This document shows, piece after piece, positions 1 through 9,960 of a DNA stretch of 64,000 bases. Where the stretch lies: contig JAJDNO010000077.1 of the NCBI GenBank assembly GCA_022340615.1, forward strand, positions 1 through 64,000, in the 5' to 3' direction. The notes beneath the pieces are model-generated. The model had not been told where the DNA came from, did not search any database, and saw only the letters and a list, made by a program, of their open reading frames with translations. The stretch is from Gallionella sp. GTDB lineage: Bacteria > Pseudomonadota > Gammaproteobacteria > Burkholderiales > Gallionellaceae. The position numbers were made by a program, and so were the translations under genes. Numbering within the stretch: position 1 is the first letter of the stretch; each line of letters starts with the position of its first letter.

Positions 1-2106
1 GGCGGCTTGGTGATCAGCTTTTACCTGCCGGCCCAGGGCGGCCGCGCCTACGCGGCAGAAGCGCCGCCGAAACCGGTCTATCCGCCCAATGCGTTCATCC
101 ACATCGCGCCGGACAACAGCATCACCATCGTGGTGAACAAGTCCGAGATGGGGCAGGGCGTCTACACCTCGATGCCGATGCTGATCGCCGAGGAACTGGA
201 AGCCGACTGGAGCCGCATCAGCGTGGTGTCGGCACCGGTGGCCGCGGTGTACAACCACACCGCTTTCGGCATGCAGATGACCGGCGGAAGCTCCAGCGTC
301 CCGTCGTCGTGGGACCAGCTCAGGCGCGTCGGCGCGAGCGGCAGGATGATGCTGATCCGCGCCGCGGCACAGCAATGGAGTGTGCCGGAAAGCGAATGCC
401 ATGCCGCGAACAGCGAAGTGATCCATGCTGGCAGCGGCAAACGCGCGAGCTACGGCGCGCTGGCCGATGCGGCAAACAAATTGCCTTTGCCGGAGCATGT
501 CGTGCTGAAGCAGGCCAAGGATTTCAGGATCATCGGCAAGCCGATGAAACGACTCGACACGCCGGCCAAGACCGACGGCACTGCGCAGTTCGGCCTGGAC
601 GTCTATCTGCCCGACATGCTGACCGTGGTGATTGCGCGCAGTCCGGTGTTCGGCGGCAAGGTGAAACATTTCGATGCGACCGAGGCGAGCAAGGTCGCCG
701 GGGTGCAGGGCGTCTACCAGGTACCGACCGGGATCGCGGTTGCCGCGTCCGGCTACTGGCCCGCGAAGACCGCGCGCGACATGCTCGAGATCGACTGGGA
801 CGAAGGGCCGGGTGCGGCGCTGTCCAGCCAGAAGATGTTTGCCGAATATCTTGAACTCGCAAAAACGCCGGGCACGGTCGCGCGCAAGGACGGCGATCCC
901 GCCAAGGGTTTGAAGGAAGCACACAAGACGGTCAGCGCGGAATATCAGGTGCCGTATCTCGCGCATGCGGCAATGGAGCCGCTGAACGTGGTGGTGGACC
1001 TGAAGCCGGATCACTGCACGATCTGGACCGGCACCCAGGCGCAGACCATGGACCGCAACATGGCGGCATCGATCGCGGGACTGAAACCGGAGCAGGTCGA
1101 GATCCATACCACCTTCCTCGGCGGCGGTTTCGGCCGGCGCGCGAATCCGCGCTCGGACTTCGTGAAGGAAGCGGTGCAGGCGGCGGTCGCGATCAAGCAG
1201 CCGATCAAGGTGGTGTGGACGCGCGAGGACGATACCCAGGGCGGCAATTACCGGCCGATGTGGGCAGACCGCATCGAGGCGGGCATTGCGAAGAACGGCA
1301 AGCCGGTGGCGTGGGCGCATACCATCGTCGGCCAGTCCATCGTGGCCGGCACATCGTTCGAGGCCTTCATGGTGCACAACGGCATCGATGCGACCTCGGT
1401 CGAGGGCGCGGCGGATGTGCCGTACCGGATACCGAATTTGCAGGTCGATCTGCATACCACCAGCAACGAGGTGCCGGTGCAGTGGTGGCGTTCGGTCGGC
1501 CACTCGCATACCGCGTTCGTGGTCGAAACGATGATGGATGAACTCGCACATCTCGCGAACAAGGACCCGGTCGCGTACCGGATGGAATTGCTGCCGGCCG
1601 ACTCGCGTTGCCGCGGCGTGCTGAAACTGGCCGCGGAAAAAGCCGGCTGGGGCAAAAAGAAATTGCGCGCCGGCCATGCCTACGGCGCCGCAGTGCACAA
1701 GTCGTTCAACAGCTATGTGGCGGAGGTCGCCGAAGTGTCGCTGGAGAACGGCAAGATCCGCGTGCATCGCGTGGTCGCTGCGGTCGATTGCGGCATGGTT
1801 GTCAATCCGGACGGCGTGCATCAGCAGATCGAGAGCGCGATCGTGTACGGGCTTTCCGCCGCGCTGCATGGCGAGATCACGCTGAACAAGGGCCGTGTGA
1901 TGCAATCCAACTTCAACGATTATCCGCCGCTGCGCTATTCCGAAATGCCGCAGGTCGAGGTGCATTTCGTCGAAAGCCACGAGGCGCCCTCCGGCATCGG
2001 CGAACCGGGCCTGCCGCCGATCGCGCCGGCGGTGGCCAACGCGGTGTTCAAGCTGACCGGAAAACGCATGCGGCGCATGCCGTTCAATCCGCAGTCGTCT
2101 GCCTGA
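1..2106 (+). CDS. Xanthine dehydrogenase family protein, molybdopterin-binding subunit (isoquinoline 1-oxidoreductase beta-like); 5' end cut by the window edge
   Basis: Frame stays open from base 1 ([18 protein letters not shown]..., tail of a Tat-like signal); motifs [19 protein letters not shown] and [17 protein letters not shown] typical of the family. Confidence 0.88.
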   Translation, partial: GGLVISFYLPAQGGRAYAAEAPPKPVYPPNAFIHIAPDNSITIVVNKSEMGQGVYTSMPMLIAEELEADWSRISVVSAPVAAVYNHTAFGMQMTGGSSSVPSSWDQLRRVGASGRMMLIRAAAQQWSVPESECHAANSEVIHAGSGKRASYGALADAANKLPLPEHVVLKQAKDFRIIGKPMKRLDTPAKTDGTAQFGLDVYLPDMLTVVIARSPVFGGKVKHFDATEASKVAGVQGVYQVPTGIAVAASGYWPAKTARDMLEIDWDEGPGAALSSQKMFAEYLELAKTPGTVARKDGDPAKGLKEAHKTVSAEYQVPYLAHAAMEPLNVVVDLKPDHCTIWTGTQAQTMDRNMAASIAGLKPEQVEIHTTFLGGGFGRRANPRSDFVKEAVQAAVAIKQPIKVVWTREDDTQGGNYRPMWADRIEAGIAKNGKPVAWAHTIVGQSIVAGTSFEAFMVHNGIDATSVEGAADVPYRIPNLQVDLHTTSNEVPVQWWRSVGHSHTAFVVETMMDELAHLANKDPVAYRMELLPADSRCRGVLKLAAEKAGWGKKKLRAGHAYGAAVHKSFNSYVAEVAEVSLENGKIRVHRVVAAVDCGMVVNPDGVHQQIESAIVYGLSAALHGEITLNKGRVMQSNFNDYPPLRYSEMPQVEVHFVESHEAPSGIGEPGLPPIAPAVANAVFKLTGKRMRRMPFNPQSSA

Positions 2107-2109
2107 GCC

Positions 2110-2721
2110 GTGGCGGTTGCGGACGATATCGCCGCAATCGTGCTGGCTGCCGGCGCATCGCGCCGTTTCGGTTCGGACAAGCTGCTGCATCCGCTGGCGC
2201 GGCGCGGCGCGATGTTGCCGCTTGCCGCGCACAGCCTGCTGCCCTGGCTGGAAACGTTCGAACAGATCACGGTAGTCGTCAGGCCGGGTGCGGAAAGATT
2301 CTGTACCGCGATCGAAACCGCGCTGGGTGAAACCAGGTCGGCGCAGATAGACTGGATCGAATGTGCGAATGCCGCACAGGGCATGGCCGCCAGCCTGGTC
2401 TGCGGCGTGCGCGCCAACCATGCTGCAACCGGCTGGCTGATCGGCCTGGCCGACATGCCTGCCGTTCCGGTGGGCGCGATTTCAGGCGTGCGCGACGCAT
2501 TGTCGCAAGGTGCAACGCTGGCCGCACCGAACCATGCCGGCAGGCGCGGCCATCCGGTCGGATTCGCCTTCGGCTACTACGAACAGCTGCTGGAACTGCA
2601 GGGCGACAACGGCGCGCGGCGCCTGGTGGAACGGGACAGCGCCAGCGTGACCGAGATCGCAGTCGACGATCCCGGCGTTCTGGCCGACATCGATATTCCG
2701 GGCGATCTGCATCGTCTTTGA
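2110..2721 (+). CDS. Nucleotidyltransferase, MocA/MobA-like (molybdenum cofactor cytidylyltransferase family)
   Basis: N-terminal [19 protein letters not shown] motif; follows the XDH-family gene after 3 bp. Confidence 0.8.
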   Translation: MAVADDIAAIVLAAGASRRFGSDKLLHPLARRGAMLPLAAHSLLPWLETFEQITVVVRPGAERFCTAIETALGETRSAQIDWIECANAAQGMAASLVCGVRANHAATGWLIGLADMPAVPVGAISGVRDALSQGATLAAPNHAGRRGHPVGFAFGYYEQLLELQGDNGARRLVERDSASVTEIAVDDPGVLADIDIPGDLHRL

Positions 2722-2853
2722 GAATTCCCCGCTGCATTCATTGTCGACACAATCCCCGCAGCTGAACAGCAACTTCCCGGCAAAACGGATGCAATACTCG
2801 AATTGTTTTGAGATACTGGAAACAATCGAAACAATCAATCCGGCCTGTAGTCC

Positions 2854-3759
2854 ATGAAGCTCATCGATCCAAGAACGGCCATTGTCCTGAAAAACCCGCT
2901 CGCCTTCACGCTCATGGTGCTGAAGGCATTTCGCGCGAACCAGGGATTGCTGCTCGCCGGCGCGGTCGCGTATTACGCGCTGCTTTCCATCGTGCCGCTG
3001 CTGATCCTGATGGTGATTGCGCTGTCGCAGTTCATCGACCAGGACGTGCTGCTCGCGACGATCAATACCGCATTGGCCTACGTGGTGCCGGGAGAAAACA
3101 ATGCGGTGGTTGCGGAGCTGCAGGCATTTCTCGCTCATCGCGAGGTGATCGGCTGGGTGCTGTTCATCACGATGCTGTTTTTCAGCTCGCTCGGTTTCAA
3201 GGTGCTGGAGAACGCGATCTCGGTGATCTTTTTGCACCGCGTGGAGCAGCGCCATCGGCACATCCTCGTTTCGCTGCTGCTGCCGTTCGGCTATATCTTT
3301 TTCATCGGCGCCGCGCTGTTCGTCGGCACGTTCCTGATCGTCGACCTGATGGCGATCGGCGGCGAGCATATCGTTATCCTCGGGCACAGCTGGTCGCTGA
3401 GCGGTTTCTCGCGCTGGCTGATCTACGTTGCCGGCGTGGTCGGCGAGGTCCTGCTCATTTCGTCGATCTACTATTTCATGCCGGTGGGCAGGCTGTCCGC
3501 CAGCCACGCGTTGATCGGCGGCGCGACGGCCGCGCTGCTGTGGGAAATCATCCGCCATGCGCTGGGCTGGTATCTGGGCACGCTGTCGCAGGTGAGCGTG
3601 GTCTATGGCTCGCTGACCACGGCCATCATCGTGATGCTCAGCATGGAACTGGCCGCCACGCTGCTGCTGCTGGGTGCGCAGGTGATCGCAGAATACGAAC
3701 GCATCGAGAACGGGATAGCGCCGCCCCAGCCGGGGACGACGCACATCGATGCCGGCTGA
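2854..3759 (+). CDS. YihY/virulence factor BrkB family membrane protein
   Basis: Multiple TM segments; FRANQGLLLAGAVAYYALLSIVPLLILM motif. Confidence 0.85.
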   Translation: MKLIDPRTAIVLKNPLAFTLMVLKAFRANQGLLLAGAVAYYALLSIVPLLILMVIALSQFIDQDVLLATINTALAYVVPGENNAVVAELQAFLAHREVIGWVLFITMLFFSSLGFKVLENAISVIFLHRVEQRHRHILVSLLLPFGYIFFIGAALFVGTFLIVDLMAIGGEHIVILGHSWSLSGFSRWLIYVAGVVGEVLLISSIYYFMPVGRLSASHALIGGATAALLWEIIRHALGWYLGTLSQVSVVYGSLTTAIIVMLSMELAATLLLLGAQVIAEYERIENGIAPPQPGTTHIDAG

Positions 3760-3868
3760 ACCTGATCACTAGTCCCTTGCAGAGTCCGGCCGCCGGATGA
3801 TACGTTACGCCAAGCCGGTCACCACTGGTGTCCGGATCGATAAAACGCAGCATCAGGAAAATTAAATT

Positions 3869-4411
3869 ATGCACACAGCCATCAAGTTGATCATTGCCGC
3901 GTTATTTATGACGTTAATCAGCGGCTGCGGCGCTCCCGCAATCAAACCGGTATCCGGCCCGGAAGCATCGGTGGCCTATGGCAATATCACCATGCCCGAA
4001 GGCAATATAACCAGCGTGATGCTGAACAAGGTCGGGGAAATTTATGCGCCGCCGTTCAAGTCGCCGCCGCAGAGCCATGCCTACACCAACGGCAACTTCT
4101 TTTTTGAAAATCTTACGCCGGGAAAATATTACCTGATGGGCTTCATGTCCGGCCAGGATGCGTTCTATTTCAATTATCAGGGCATAGACAAACAGAAGTT
4201 CCTCAAATCGATTACCGTCGATGTAAAGCCAGGCTCGGTCGTTTATCTGGGCAGCTATCGCGTGACGGGCATAGACCGGAATCTCTTCAAAGCGGACACC
4301 TTCGGCATCAAGCGCAGCAAGACACCCTCCCGGCACACAATACTCAAACATCTGATCAAGGCGACCAAAGGAACGGGTTGGGACGCGCGCTTCGAAAAGG
4401 CTATGAAGTGA
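3869..4411 (+). CDS. Hypothetical lipoprotein
   Basis: Signal peptide with lipobox LISGC; no recognised domain. Confidence 0.6.
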   Translation: MHTAIKLIIAALFMTLISGCGAPAIKPVSGPEASVAYGNITMPEGNITSVMLNKVGEIYAPPFKSPPQSHAYTNGNFFFENLTPGKYYLMGFMSGQDAFYFNYQGIDKQKFLKSITVDVKPGSVVYLGSYRVTGIDRNLFKADTFGIKRSKTPSRHTILKHLIKATKGTGWDARFEKAMK

Positions 4412-4469
4412 CGAGTGCGATTCTCGTCTGACCTGGCCGGCATCTCGGCGAATACGGGCAACTGACCGG

Positions 4470-4682
4470 ATGGATCGCCAGCACCTGGAGCTGCTGCTCG
4501 TCCGCGAAATGCCCTACGGCAAATACAAGGGCCGGAAGATTGCCGACCTGCCCGGAAATTATCTGAACTGGTTCGCGCGCAAGGGTTTTCCGCCCGGCGA
4601 GCTCGGGCAATTGCTGGCGCTGATGCAGGAGCTCGACCATAACGGCCTGTCGTCGCTGCTCGATCCGCTGCGCAGGCGCTGA
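4470..4682 (+). CDS. DUF3820 family protein
   Basis: MPYGKYKGRKIADLPGNYLNWFARKGFP motif. Confidence 0.75.
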   Translation: MDRQHLELLLVREMPYGKYKGRKIADLPGNYLNWFARKGFPPGELGQLLALMQELDHNGLSSLLDPLRRR

Positions 4683-4714
4683 AATCCCGTCCGGTGTCCG
4701 GAAGCGGGATTTTT
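4682..4714 (+). terminator. Intrinsic terminator after the DUF3820 gene
   Basis: AAATCCCG ... CGGGATTT perfect 8-bp stem running into TTTTT. Confidence 0.65.
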
Positions 4715-4839
4715 GGTAAAAATCAATTTAAAACATATGGTTGGGCTATTCCGGCCGTGTATTTGAACCAGAGGCGTATAATGCCGGTCTAGAAGCCTGG
4801 CGGAGCTTATTTCCCGTCCCTTATGAAGAGATCAGAAAA

Positions 4840-6276
4840 TTGACGACGATTAGTTTTGCAGATTTAAAGTTGGCCCCGGAAATTCTCAACGCGCTGACCG
4901 AATCCGGCTACACCACTCCCACTCCTGTTCAGGCTCAGGCCATCCCTTTGGTGCTCGAAGGCAGCGACCTGATGGCGGGTGCGCAGACCGGCACCGGCAA
5001 GACCGCCGCATTCGCGCTGCCGCTGTTGCAGAAGTTGTTGCCGCACGCCAGTTCCAGCACTTCGCCCGCGCGCCATCCGGTGCGCGCGCTGATCCTGGTG
5101 CCGACACGCGAGCTGGCGATCCAGGTGGAAGAGAGCGTGAAGGCGTACGCGAAACATACCAAGTTGCGTTCGCTGGTGGTGTTCGGCGGTGTGGATATCA
5201 GGACGCAGACGCCGACCCTGAAGCGCGGTGTGGAGATTCTGGTCGCGACGCCGGGCCGCCTGCTGGACCACGTCGAGATGAAGTCGGTGCAGTTGAATCA
5301 GGTGCAGATGCTGGTGCTGGACGAAGCGGATCGCATGCTGGACATGGGCTTCATGCCCGACCTGAAGCGCATCCTGGCGTTGTTGCCGAAACAGCGGCAG
5401 AACCTGATGTTCTCGGCCACATTCTCGGGTGAGATCAAGAAACTGTCGGCGGAGTTTTTGACCCGGCCCAAGCTGATCGAGGTCGCGCGCAGCAATGCCA
5501 CCGCCGAGAACGTCACGCAAAAAGTCTATCTGGTCGAACAGGCGGACAAGCACGTGCTGCTCGCTCAGCTGTTGCGCGGCAGCGATGCGTCGCAGGTGCT
5601 GGTGTTCACCAAGACCAAGCTGACGGCCAGCCGGCTCGCGAAGCAGTTGCAGAAAGAAGGCGTTGCGGCCGATGCGATCCATGGCGACAAGACCCAGCTG
5701 GAGCGCATCAAGGCGCTCGATGCGTTCAAGAGCGGGGCCGTCACCGTGCTGATCGGCACCGATGTTGCCGCGCGCGGCCTGGATATCGACCAGCTGCCGA
5801 TGGTGATCAACTACGAGATACCCAGCGCGCCTGAAGATTACGTGCACCGCATCGGCCGCACCGGCCGCGCGGGCGCTTTCGGCAAGGCGATCTCGCTGGT
5901 GTCGCCGGAAGAAGAGAAATACCTGAACGAAATCGAGAAGCTGATCAAGAAAGAGATTCCGAAAGAAAAAGCGGATGTGCCGCATGCTTCCCGGAACAGC
6001 GGCCGGTCAGAAAGGGCGCCGCGCGAACATCAGGGCCATGCGCCTCGGGGTGATCGCTCGGATCGCGGCCGTTCGCCGCGCGGCGATCATGCCGAGCGCA
6101 GCCACGCGCGCCCGGCCGCACCGAAGAAACCCAGCCACGATCCGTGGTTCGACAAGCCATACGAACCCAGCACCACCGCCCCAATTCCGAAGCAGCCGGA
6201 GCAGCACCCGGTCGCGAAAACCAGGAAACCGGTCGCTGCATTATTCCAGCGCAAGTCCACGACGGAAAAAGCCTAG
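4840..6276 (+). CDS. rhlE: DEAD/DEAH box RNA helicase, RhlE-type (TTG start proposed; ORF track starts at 4741)
   Basis: Q motif, AQTGTGKTAAF, DEAD box (VLDEADRMLDMGF), SAT, HRIGRTGR; basic C-terminal tail. TATAAT at 4777-4782 lies inside the longer ORF, favouring the downstream start. Confidence 0.88.
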   Translation: MTTISFADLKLAPEILNALTESGYTTPTPVQAQAIPLVLEGSDLMAGAQTGTGKTAAFALPLLQKLLPHASSSTSPARHPVRALILVPTRELAIQVEESVKAYAKHTKLRSLVVFGGVDIRTQTPTLKRGVEILVATPGRLLDHVEMKSVQLNQVQMLVLDEADRMLDMGFMPDLKRILALLPKQRQNLMFSATFSGEIKKLSAEFLTRPKLIEVARSNATAENVTQKVYLVEQADKHVLLAQLLRGSDASQVLVFTKTKLTASRLAKQLQKEGVAADAIHGDKTQLERIKALDAFKSGAVTVLIGTDVAARGLDIDQLPMVINYEIPSAPEDYVHRIGRTGRAGAFGKAISLVSPEEEKYLNEIEKLIKKEIPKEKADVPHASRNSGRSERAPREHQGHAPRGDRSDRGRSPRGDHAERSHARPAAPKKPSHDPWFDKPYEPSTTAPIPKQPEQHPVAKTRKPVAALFQRKSTTEKA

Positions 6277-6441
6277 GTACGGCGCTGCCCGATTGTGTTG
6301 CCTGGAGCGGAACAGCCGCATGCATTGCGGCAAACGATACGCAATTTTGTATACTGGATTATGACTGCCTGGTGCAGGACTGCCGTTCCGGCAGAAGCTG
6401 GTTCCATCCGTTGATCGAAACGTTTAGAGGAGCGAATAATC

Positions 6442-6846
6442 ATGATTTTTTCCGAAGCTACTTGCAAAACATGGACCCCGCGGCTGCTGGGTATCTTGCG
6501 CATCATCGTCGGTTTCCTCTTTTTGCAGCATGGCTCGTCCAAGCTTTTGGGTTTTCCGCACAATACGATGTTCGACGGCCTGCATCTGTTCTCGCTGATC
6601 GGTCTGGCCGGTACGCTCGAACTGGTCGGCGGTTCGCTGGTTCTGCTCGGGCTGTTTACGCGGCCGGTTGCGTTCGTCCTGTCGGGCGAGATGGCGTTTG
6701 CGTATTTCATGGCGCATGCGCCGGGCGGGCTCCTGCCCATCATGAACCACGGCGAACTGGCGGTGATGTTCTGCTTCGTGTTCCTGTATCTTTCTGCGGC
6801 GGGCGGCGGGGCATTCAGCCTGGACGGAATACGCAAGAAAGGCTGA
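6442..6846 (+). CDS. DoxX family membrane protein
   Basis: RIIVGFLFLQHGSSKLLGFP and the family TM layout. Confidence 0.85.
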   Translation: MIFSEATCKTWTPRLLGILRIIVGFLFLQHGSSKLLGFPHNTMFDGLHLFSLIGLAGTLELVGGSLVLLGLFTRPVAFVLSGEMAFAYFMAHAPGGLLPIMNHGELAVMFCFVFLYLSAAGGGAFSLDGIRKKG

Positions 6847-6868
6847 TCCGCCCCGATTCGGCTGTTCG

Positions 6869-8338
6869 TCAGGATGAACAGCTGACTTCAATCTGCCGCG
6901 CCCAGTCCGGTGGCGCGGCAGCATAACTTTCCATTTCCGTCTGTTCGTCGAACGGTCTGGCCAGCAGCGCCAGCAGCCGGTCGATCTCCGAGAAATCGCG
7001 CTGCTTTTCTGCCCGTTCGATCGCATTCTGCGCGAGGTAGTTGCGCAGGATGTATTTCGGATTCACCGCGTCCATGCGCGCCTTGCGTTCGCGATCGTTG
7101 CAGGATTCCTGTTTCAGCCGCACTCGGTAGGCTGAGGACCACGCATCGAATGCGGCGCGGTCGATGAACTGGTCGCGCAAAGTTTCGTTGGCCGCATCGG
7201 GCGCTGAATCGAAATTTCCGAGACCGCGAAACAGGTTTGTGTAGTCTGTTCGGCTGTCGTGCATGATCTGCAGCAGCGAGCCGATCAGCTGTATGTCTTC
7301 GTCGAGAATTTTTTCCAGGCCCAGTTTGGCACCCATCAATTCGGCGTAATGCCGGTGGTAGGCCGGTGCGTATCCGTCCAGCACCTCGTGCGCCTGCTGT
7401 TTCTCGATCAACGGCGACAGCGCCTGCGCGAGGCAGGCGAGGTTCCACAGTCCGATCTGTGGCTGCTGGTCGTAGGCGTAGCGGCCGCGCGGATCGGAGT
7501 GGTTGCAGATGTAGCCTGGATCGTAGCCTTCCATGAAGCCGAACGGGCCGTAGTCGAAGGTCAGTCCGAGTATCGACATGTTGTCGGTATTCATCACACC
7601 GTGCGAGAAGCCGACTGCCTGCCACTGTGCCATCAGTTTCGCGGTGCGCTGCGTGACTTCGTTAAGGAACAGCTGGTATTTGTCATTATCGCCGGCAAGG
7701 TGCGGGAAGTGTCGGGCGATGACATAGTCGGCCAGCGTGGCGATCTGGTCATGCTGGCCGCGCGAGAAAAACACTTCGAACGAGCCGAAGCGCACATGCG
7801 ACGGTGCAAGCCTTGTCAGCACCGCTGCGGTTTCGATGCGCTCGCGGTACACCTCTTCATCGCTGCCGGTGATGCACAGCGCGCGGCTGGTCGGGATGCC
7901 CAGTCCGTGCATCGCTTCCGAACACAGGTATTCGCGGATGCTGGAGCGCAGCACTGCGCGGCCGTCGCCGTCGCGTGAGTAGGGCGTGACGCCGGCGCCC
8001 TTGAGCTGCACATCCCAGAGTTCGCCGGAACGATTGCGCACTTCGCCGAGCAGGATCGCGCGACCGTCGCCAAGCTGCGGCACGAAGTGGCCGAACTGGT
8101 GACCCGCGTACAGCATTGAAAGCGGCTCGGCACCGGGCAGCAGGCGGTTGCCTGTGAAGTGTTCGGCAAAATCGGGGCGCGCTGCTTCCGCGCTGTCGAG
8201 ATCGATCAGTTGCGCCGCATTGGTGTTGAAGCTGACCAGATAAGGATCCGGCAGCGGCGTCGGAGACAGCCGGCTGTGGAAGCTGTCGGGCAGGCTCGCA
8301 AAGGTATTGTCGAAATTCAGTTGTTCAAGTCTGTTCAT
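6869..8338 (-). CDS. selO: Protein adenylyltransferase SelO (YdiU/UPF0061)
   Basis: AGHQFGHFVPQLGDGRAILLGE, HGVMNTDNMSILGLTFDYGPFGFM motifs. Confidence 0.93.
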   Translation of the reverse strand: MNRLEQLNFDNTFASLPDSFHSRLSPTPLPDPYLVSFNTNAAQLIDLDSAEAARPDFAEHFTGNRLLPGAEPLSMLYAGHQFGHFVPQLGDGRAILLGEVRNRSGELWDVQLKGAGVTPYSRDGDGRAVLRSSIREYLCSEAMHGLGIPTSRALCITGSDEEVYRERIETAAVLTRLAPSHVRFGSFEVFFSRGQHDQIATLADYVIARHFPHLAGDNDKYQLFLNEVTQRTAKLMAQWQAVGFSHGVMNTDNMSILGLTFDYGPFGFMEGYDPGYICNHSDPRGRYAYDQQPQIGLWNLACLAQALSPLIEKQQAHEVLDGYAPAYHRHYAELMGAKLGLEKILDEDIQLIGSLLQIMHDSRTDYTNLFRGLGNFDSAPDAANETLRDQFIDRAAFDAWSSAYRVRLKQESCNDRERKARMDAVNPKYILRNYLAQNAIERAEKQRDFSEIDRLLALLARPFDEQTEMESYAAAPPDWARQIEVSCSS

Positions 8339-8348
8339 CGGAAATGAC

Positions 8349-8374
8349 GCAGCGCCCCGCGAAGGAGGCGCTGC
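8349..8374. terminator. Possible hairpin between the dsrC-like gene and selO
   Basis: GCAGCGCC ... GGCGCTGC 8-bp perfect stem; weak T tract. Confidence 0.35.
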
Positions 8375-8399
8375 CGTTTGTTTGTTGCAGGATAGCGGG

Positions 8400-8699
8400 T
8401 CAGACGCAGCCGGTCGGTTTCGGCAGGCCGCCGTATTTGGTAATGGGCTTCATCGGGCCGGTCATCCACAGGTCGAAAACTTCCTTCTGGTCCTGCTCGA
8501 TATATTTGGCGAATTTGCGTATCGGCGGCACGGAGCCGAATTCTTCGTAGAACTCGCGGGCTTTCATGATCTGTGCCCACTTCTCGTCGTTCAATTCGTA
8601 ATTGTCTGCTTCTGCCATCGCTTTCGCGATCTCCGGTGTCCAATCATCCATGCTCTCGAGGTAGCCGTCTCCGTCGCGCTTCGGTATTTCCATTTGCAT
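8400..8699 (-). CDS. DsrC/TusE family sulfur-carrier-like protein
   Basis: C-terminus GGLPKPTGCV, N-terminal DGYLESMDDWTPEIAKAMAEAD; only the penultimate Cys present. Confidence 0.82.
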   Translation of the reverse strand: MQMEIPKRDGDGYLESMDDWTPEIAKAMAEADNYELNDEKWAQIMKAREFYEEFGSVPPIRKFAKYIEQDQKEVFDLWMTGPMKPITKYGGLPKPTGCV

Positions 8700-8871
8700 T
8701 TCTCCTGTTTCAATTAATGACTGATAGTTAAATGGTGACTGGGTGTGATGATAATAAATCCGAGTGAAACAGTCAAGTAATAGTGCCCGACGGTGAGCGG
8801 TTACAATAGCTCCGTAATAATGGCATCGACTTGCGGTGTCGCAATGTTTGGCAAATTGAGGACTTGAGGAT

Positions 8872-9408
8872 ATGAAGATCAGATGGAGATGGGCGTCCGC
8901 GTTGCTGCTGCTTTCCGGATGTTCCGGGGTGCCGGAAGGACTGCAACCGGTGACCGGATTTGACGTACAGAAATACCTGGGCCACTGGAACGAGATCGCG
9001 CGGCTGGATCACCGCTTCGAACGCGGCCTGAGCGATGTTACGGCGGACTACCACAAGCTTCCGGATGGCCGAATCGGGGTGATCAACCGCGGTTTCGATG
9101 CAAAAAACAACAAGTGGAAACAGGCAGAAGGCGTCGCGCGGTTCCAGGGCAGTCCGGATGTGGGCAGCCTGGAGGTATCTTTCTTCGGGCCGATCTACGG
9201 TGCCTACAACGTGCTGGTGCTCGATCCGCAATATCGATACGCGCTGGTGGCCGGACCGAACCGCAATTATCTGTGGATACTCGCGCGCAGTCCGCAGCTT
9301 GATCCGAAAATACTGGCAGAATTGGTCGGGCGTGCCAAAGAGCTGGGATTTTCAACCGACAAGCTGATTTATGTCGAGCATTCCCAAACACCCATCATGG
9401 TCGATTGA
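8872..9408 (+). CDS. Lipocalin family lipoprotein (Blc-like)
   Basis: Lipobox LLLSGCSG; YLGHWNEIARLDHRFERGL and YRYALVAGPNRNYLWILAR motifs. Confidence 0.88.
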   Translation: MKIRWRWASALLLLSGCSGVPEGLQPVTGFDVQKYLGHWNEIARLDHRFERGLSDVTADYHKLPDGRIGVINRGFDAKNNKWKQAEGVARFQGSPDVGSLEVSFFGPIYGAYNVLVLDPQYRYALVAGPNRNYLWILARSPQLDPKILAELVGRAKELGFSTDKLIYVEHSQTPIMVD

Positions 9409-9409
9409 T

Positions 9410-9898
9410 ATGACGAAAAGAATAGCCGTAGTCTTTGTCTGCATGGGCAACATCTGCAGATCGCCCACCGCTGAAGCGGTGTTCCGCCACTATGTCGAGA
9501 GCGCCGGAATGTCCGGACAGATCATGATCGACTCGGCCGGCACGCACGATTACCACATCGGCGACAAACCCGATGCGCGCGCGCAGCACGCGGCACAGCA
9601 GCGCGGCTATGACATGAGCCGGCTGCGAGGCCGCCAGGTCGAACAGGAGGATTTTCGCCGTTTCGATTACGTGCTCGCAATGGACTCTGCCAACCTCTCC
9701 ATCCTGCAGCGCATCACGCCGCCCGGCAGCGAAACCCGGGCGCGGCTGTTTCTCGAATATGCGCGCCATCACCGCGAGCGCGATGTGCCCGACCCGTATT
9801 ACGGCGGCGCGGACGGTTTCGAGCGCGTGCTGGACATGGTCGAAGATGCGGCGCAGGGTTTGCTGCAAGAGATACGCCAGCACTATTTTTCCGAATAG
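9410..9898 (+). CDS. Low molecular weight protein-tyrosine phosphatase
   Basis: VCMGNICRSPTAEAVF (CX5R loop) and DVPDPYYGG; internal ATG chosen over the ORF start at 9371. Confidence 0.9.
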   Translation: MTKRIAVVFVCMGNICRSPTAEAVFRHYVESAGMSGQIMIDSAGTHDYHIGDKPDARAQHAAQQRGYDMSRLRGRQVEQEDFRRFDYVLAMDSANLSILQRITPPGSETRARLFLEYARHHRERDVPDPYYGGADGFERVLDMVEDAAQGLLQEIRQHYFSE

Positions 9899-9910
9899 GC
9901 TTCGTGAAAT

Positions 9911-9946
9911 GAAAAAGCCGCACGACTTTCATCGTGCGGCTTTGTT
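9911..9946. terminator. Bidirectional intrinsic terminator between converging genes
   Basis: AAAGCCGCACGA-ctttca-TCGTGCGGCTTT, perfect 12-bp stem with A/T tracts on both sides. Confidence 0.85.
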
Positions 9947-9960
9947 TATTGCAGGCCGGG

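Noticed and set aside
2482-3744. 420-aa minus-strand ORF (and similar long antisense ORFs at 4864-5985, 15394-16977, 26234-27946, 34299-36134, 35813-37153, 49818-51884, 54123-56906)
   Set aside because: Antisense shadows of well-supported genes in GC-rich DNA; His/Arg/Gln-rich composition and no domain signature.
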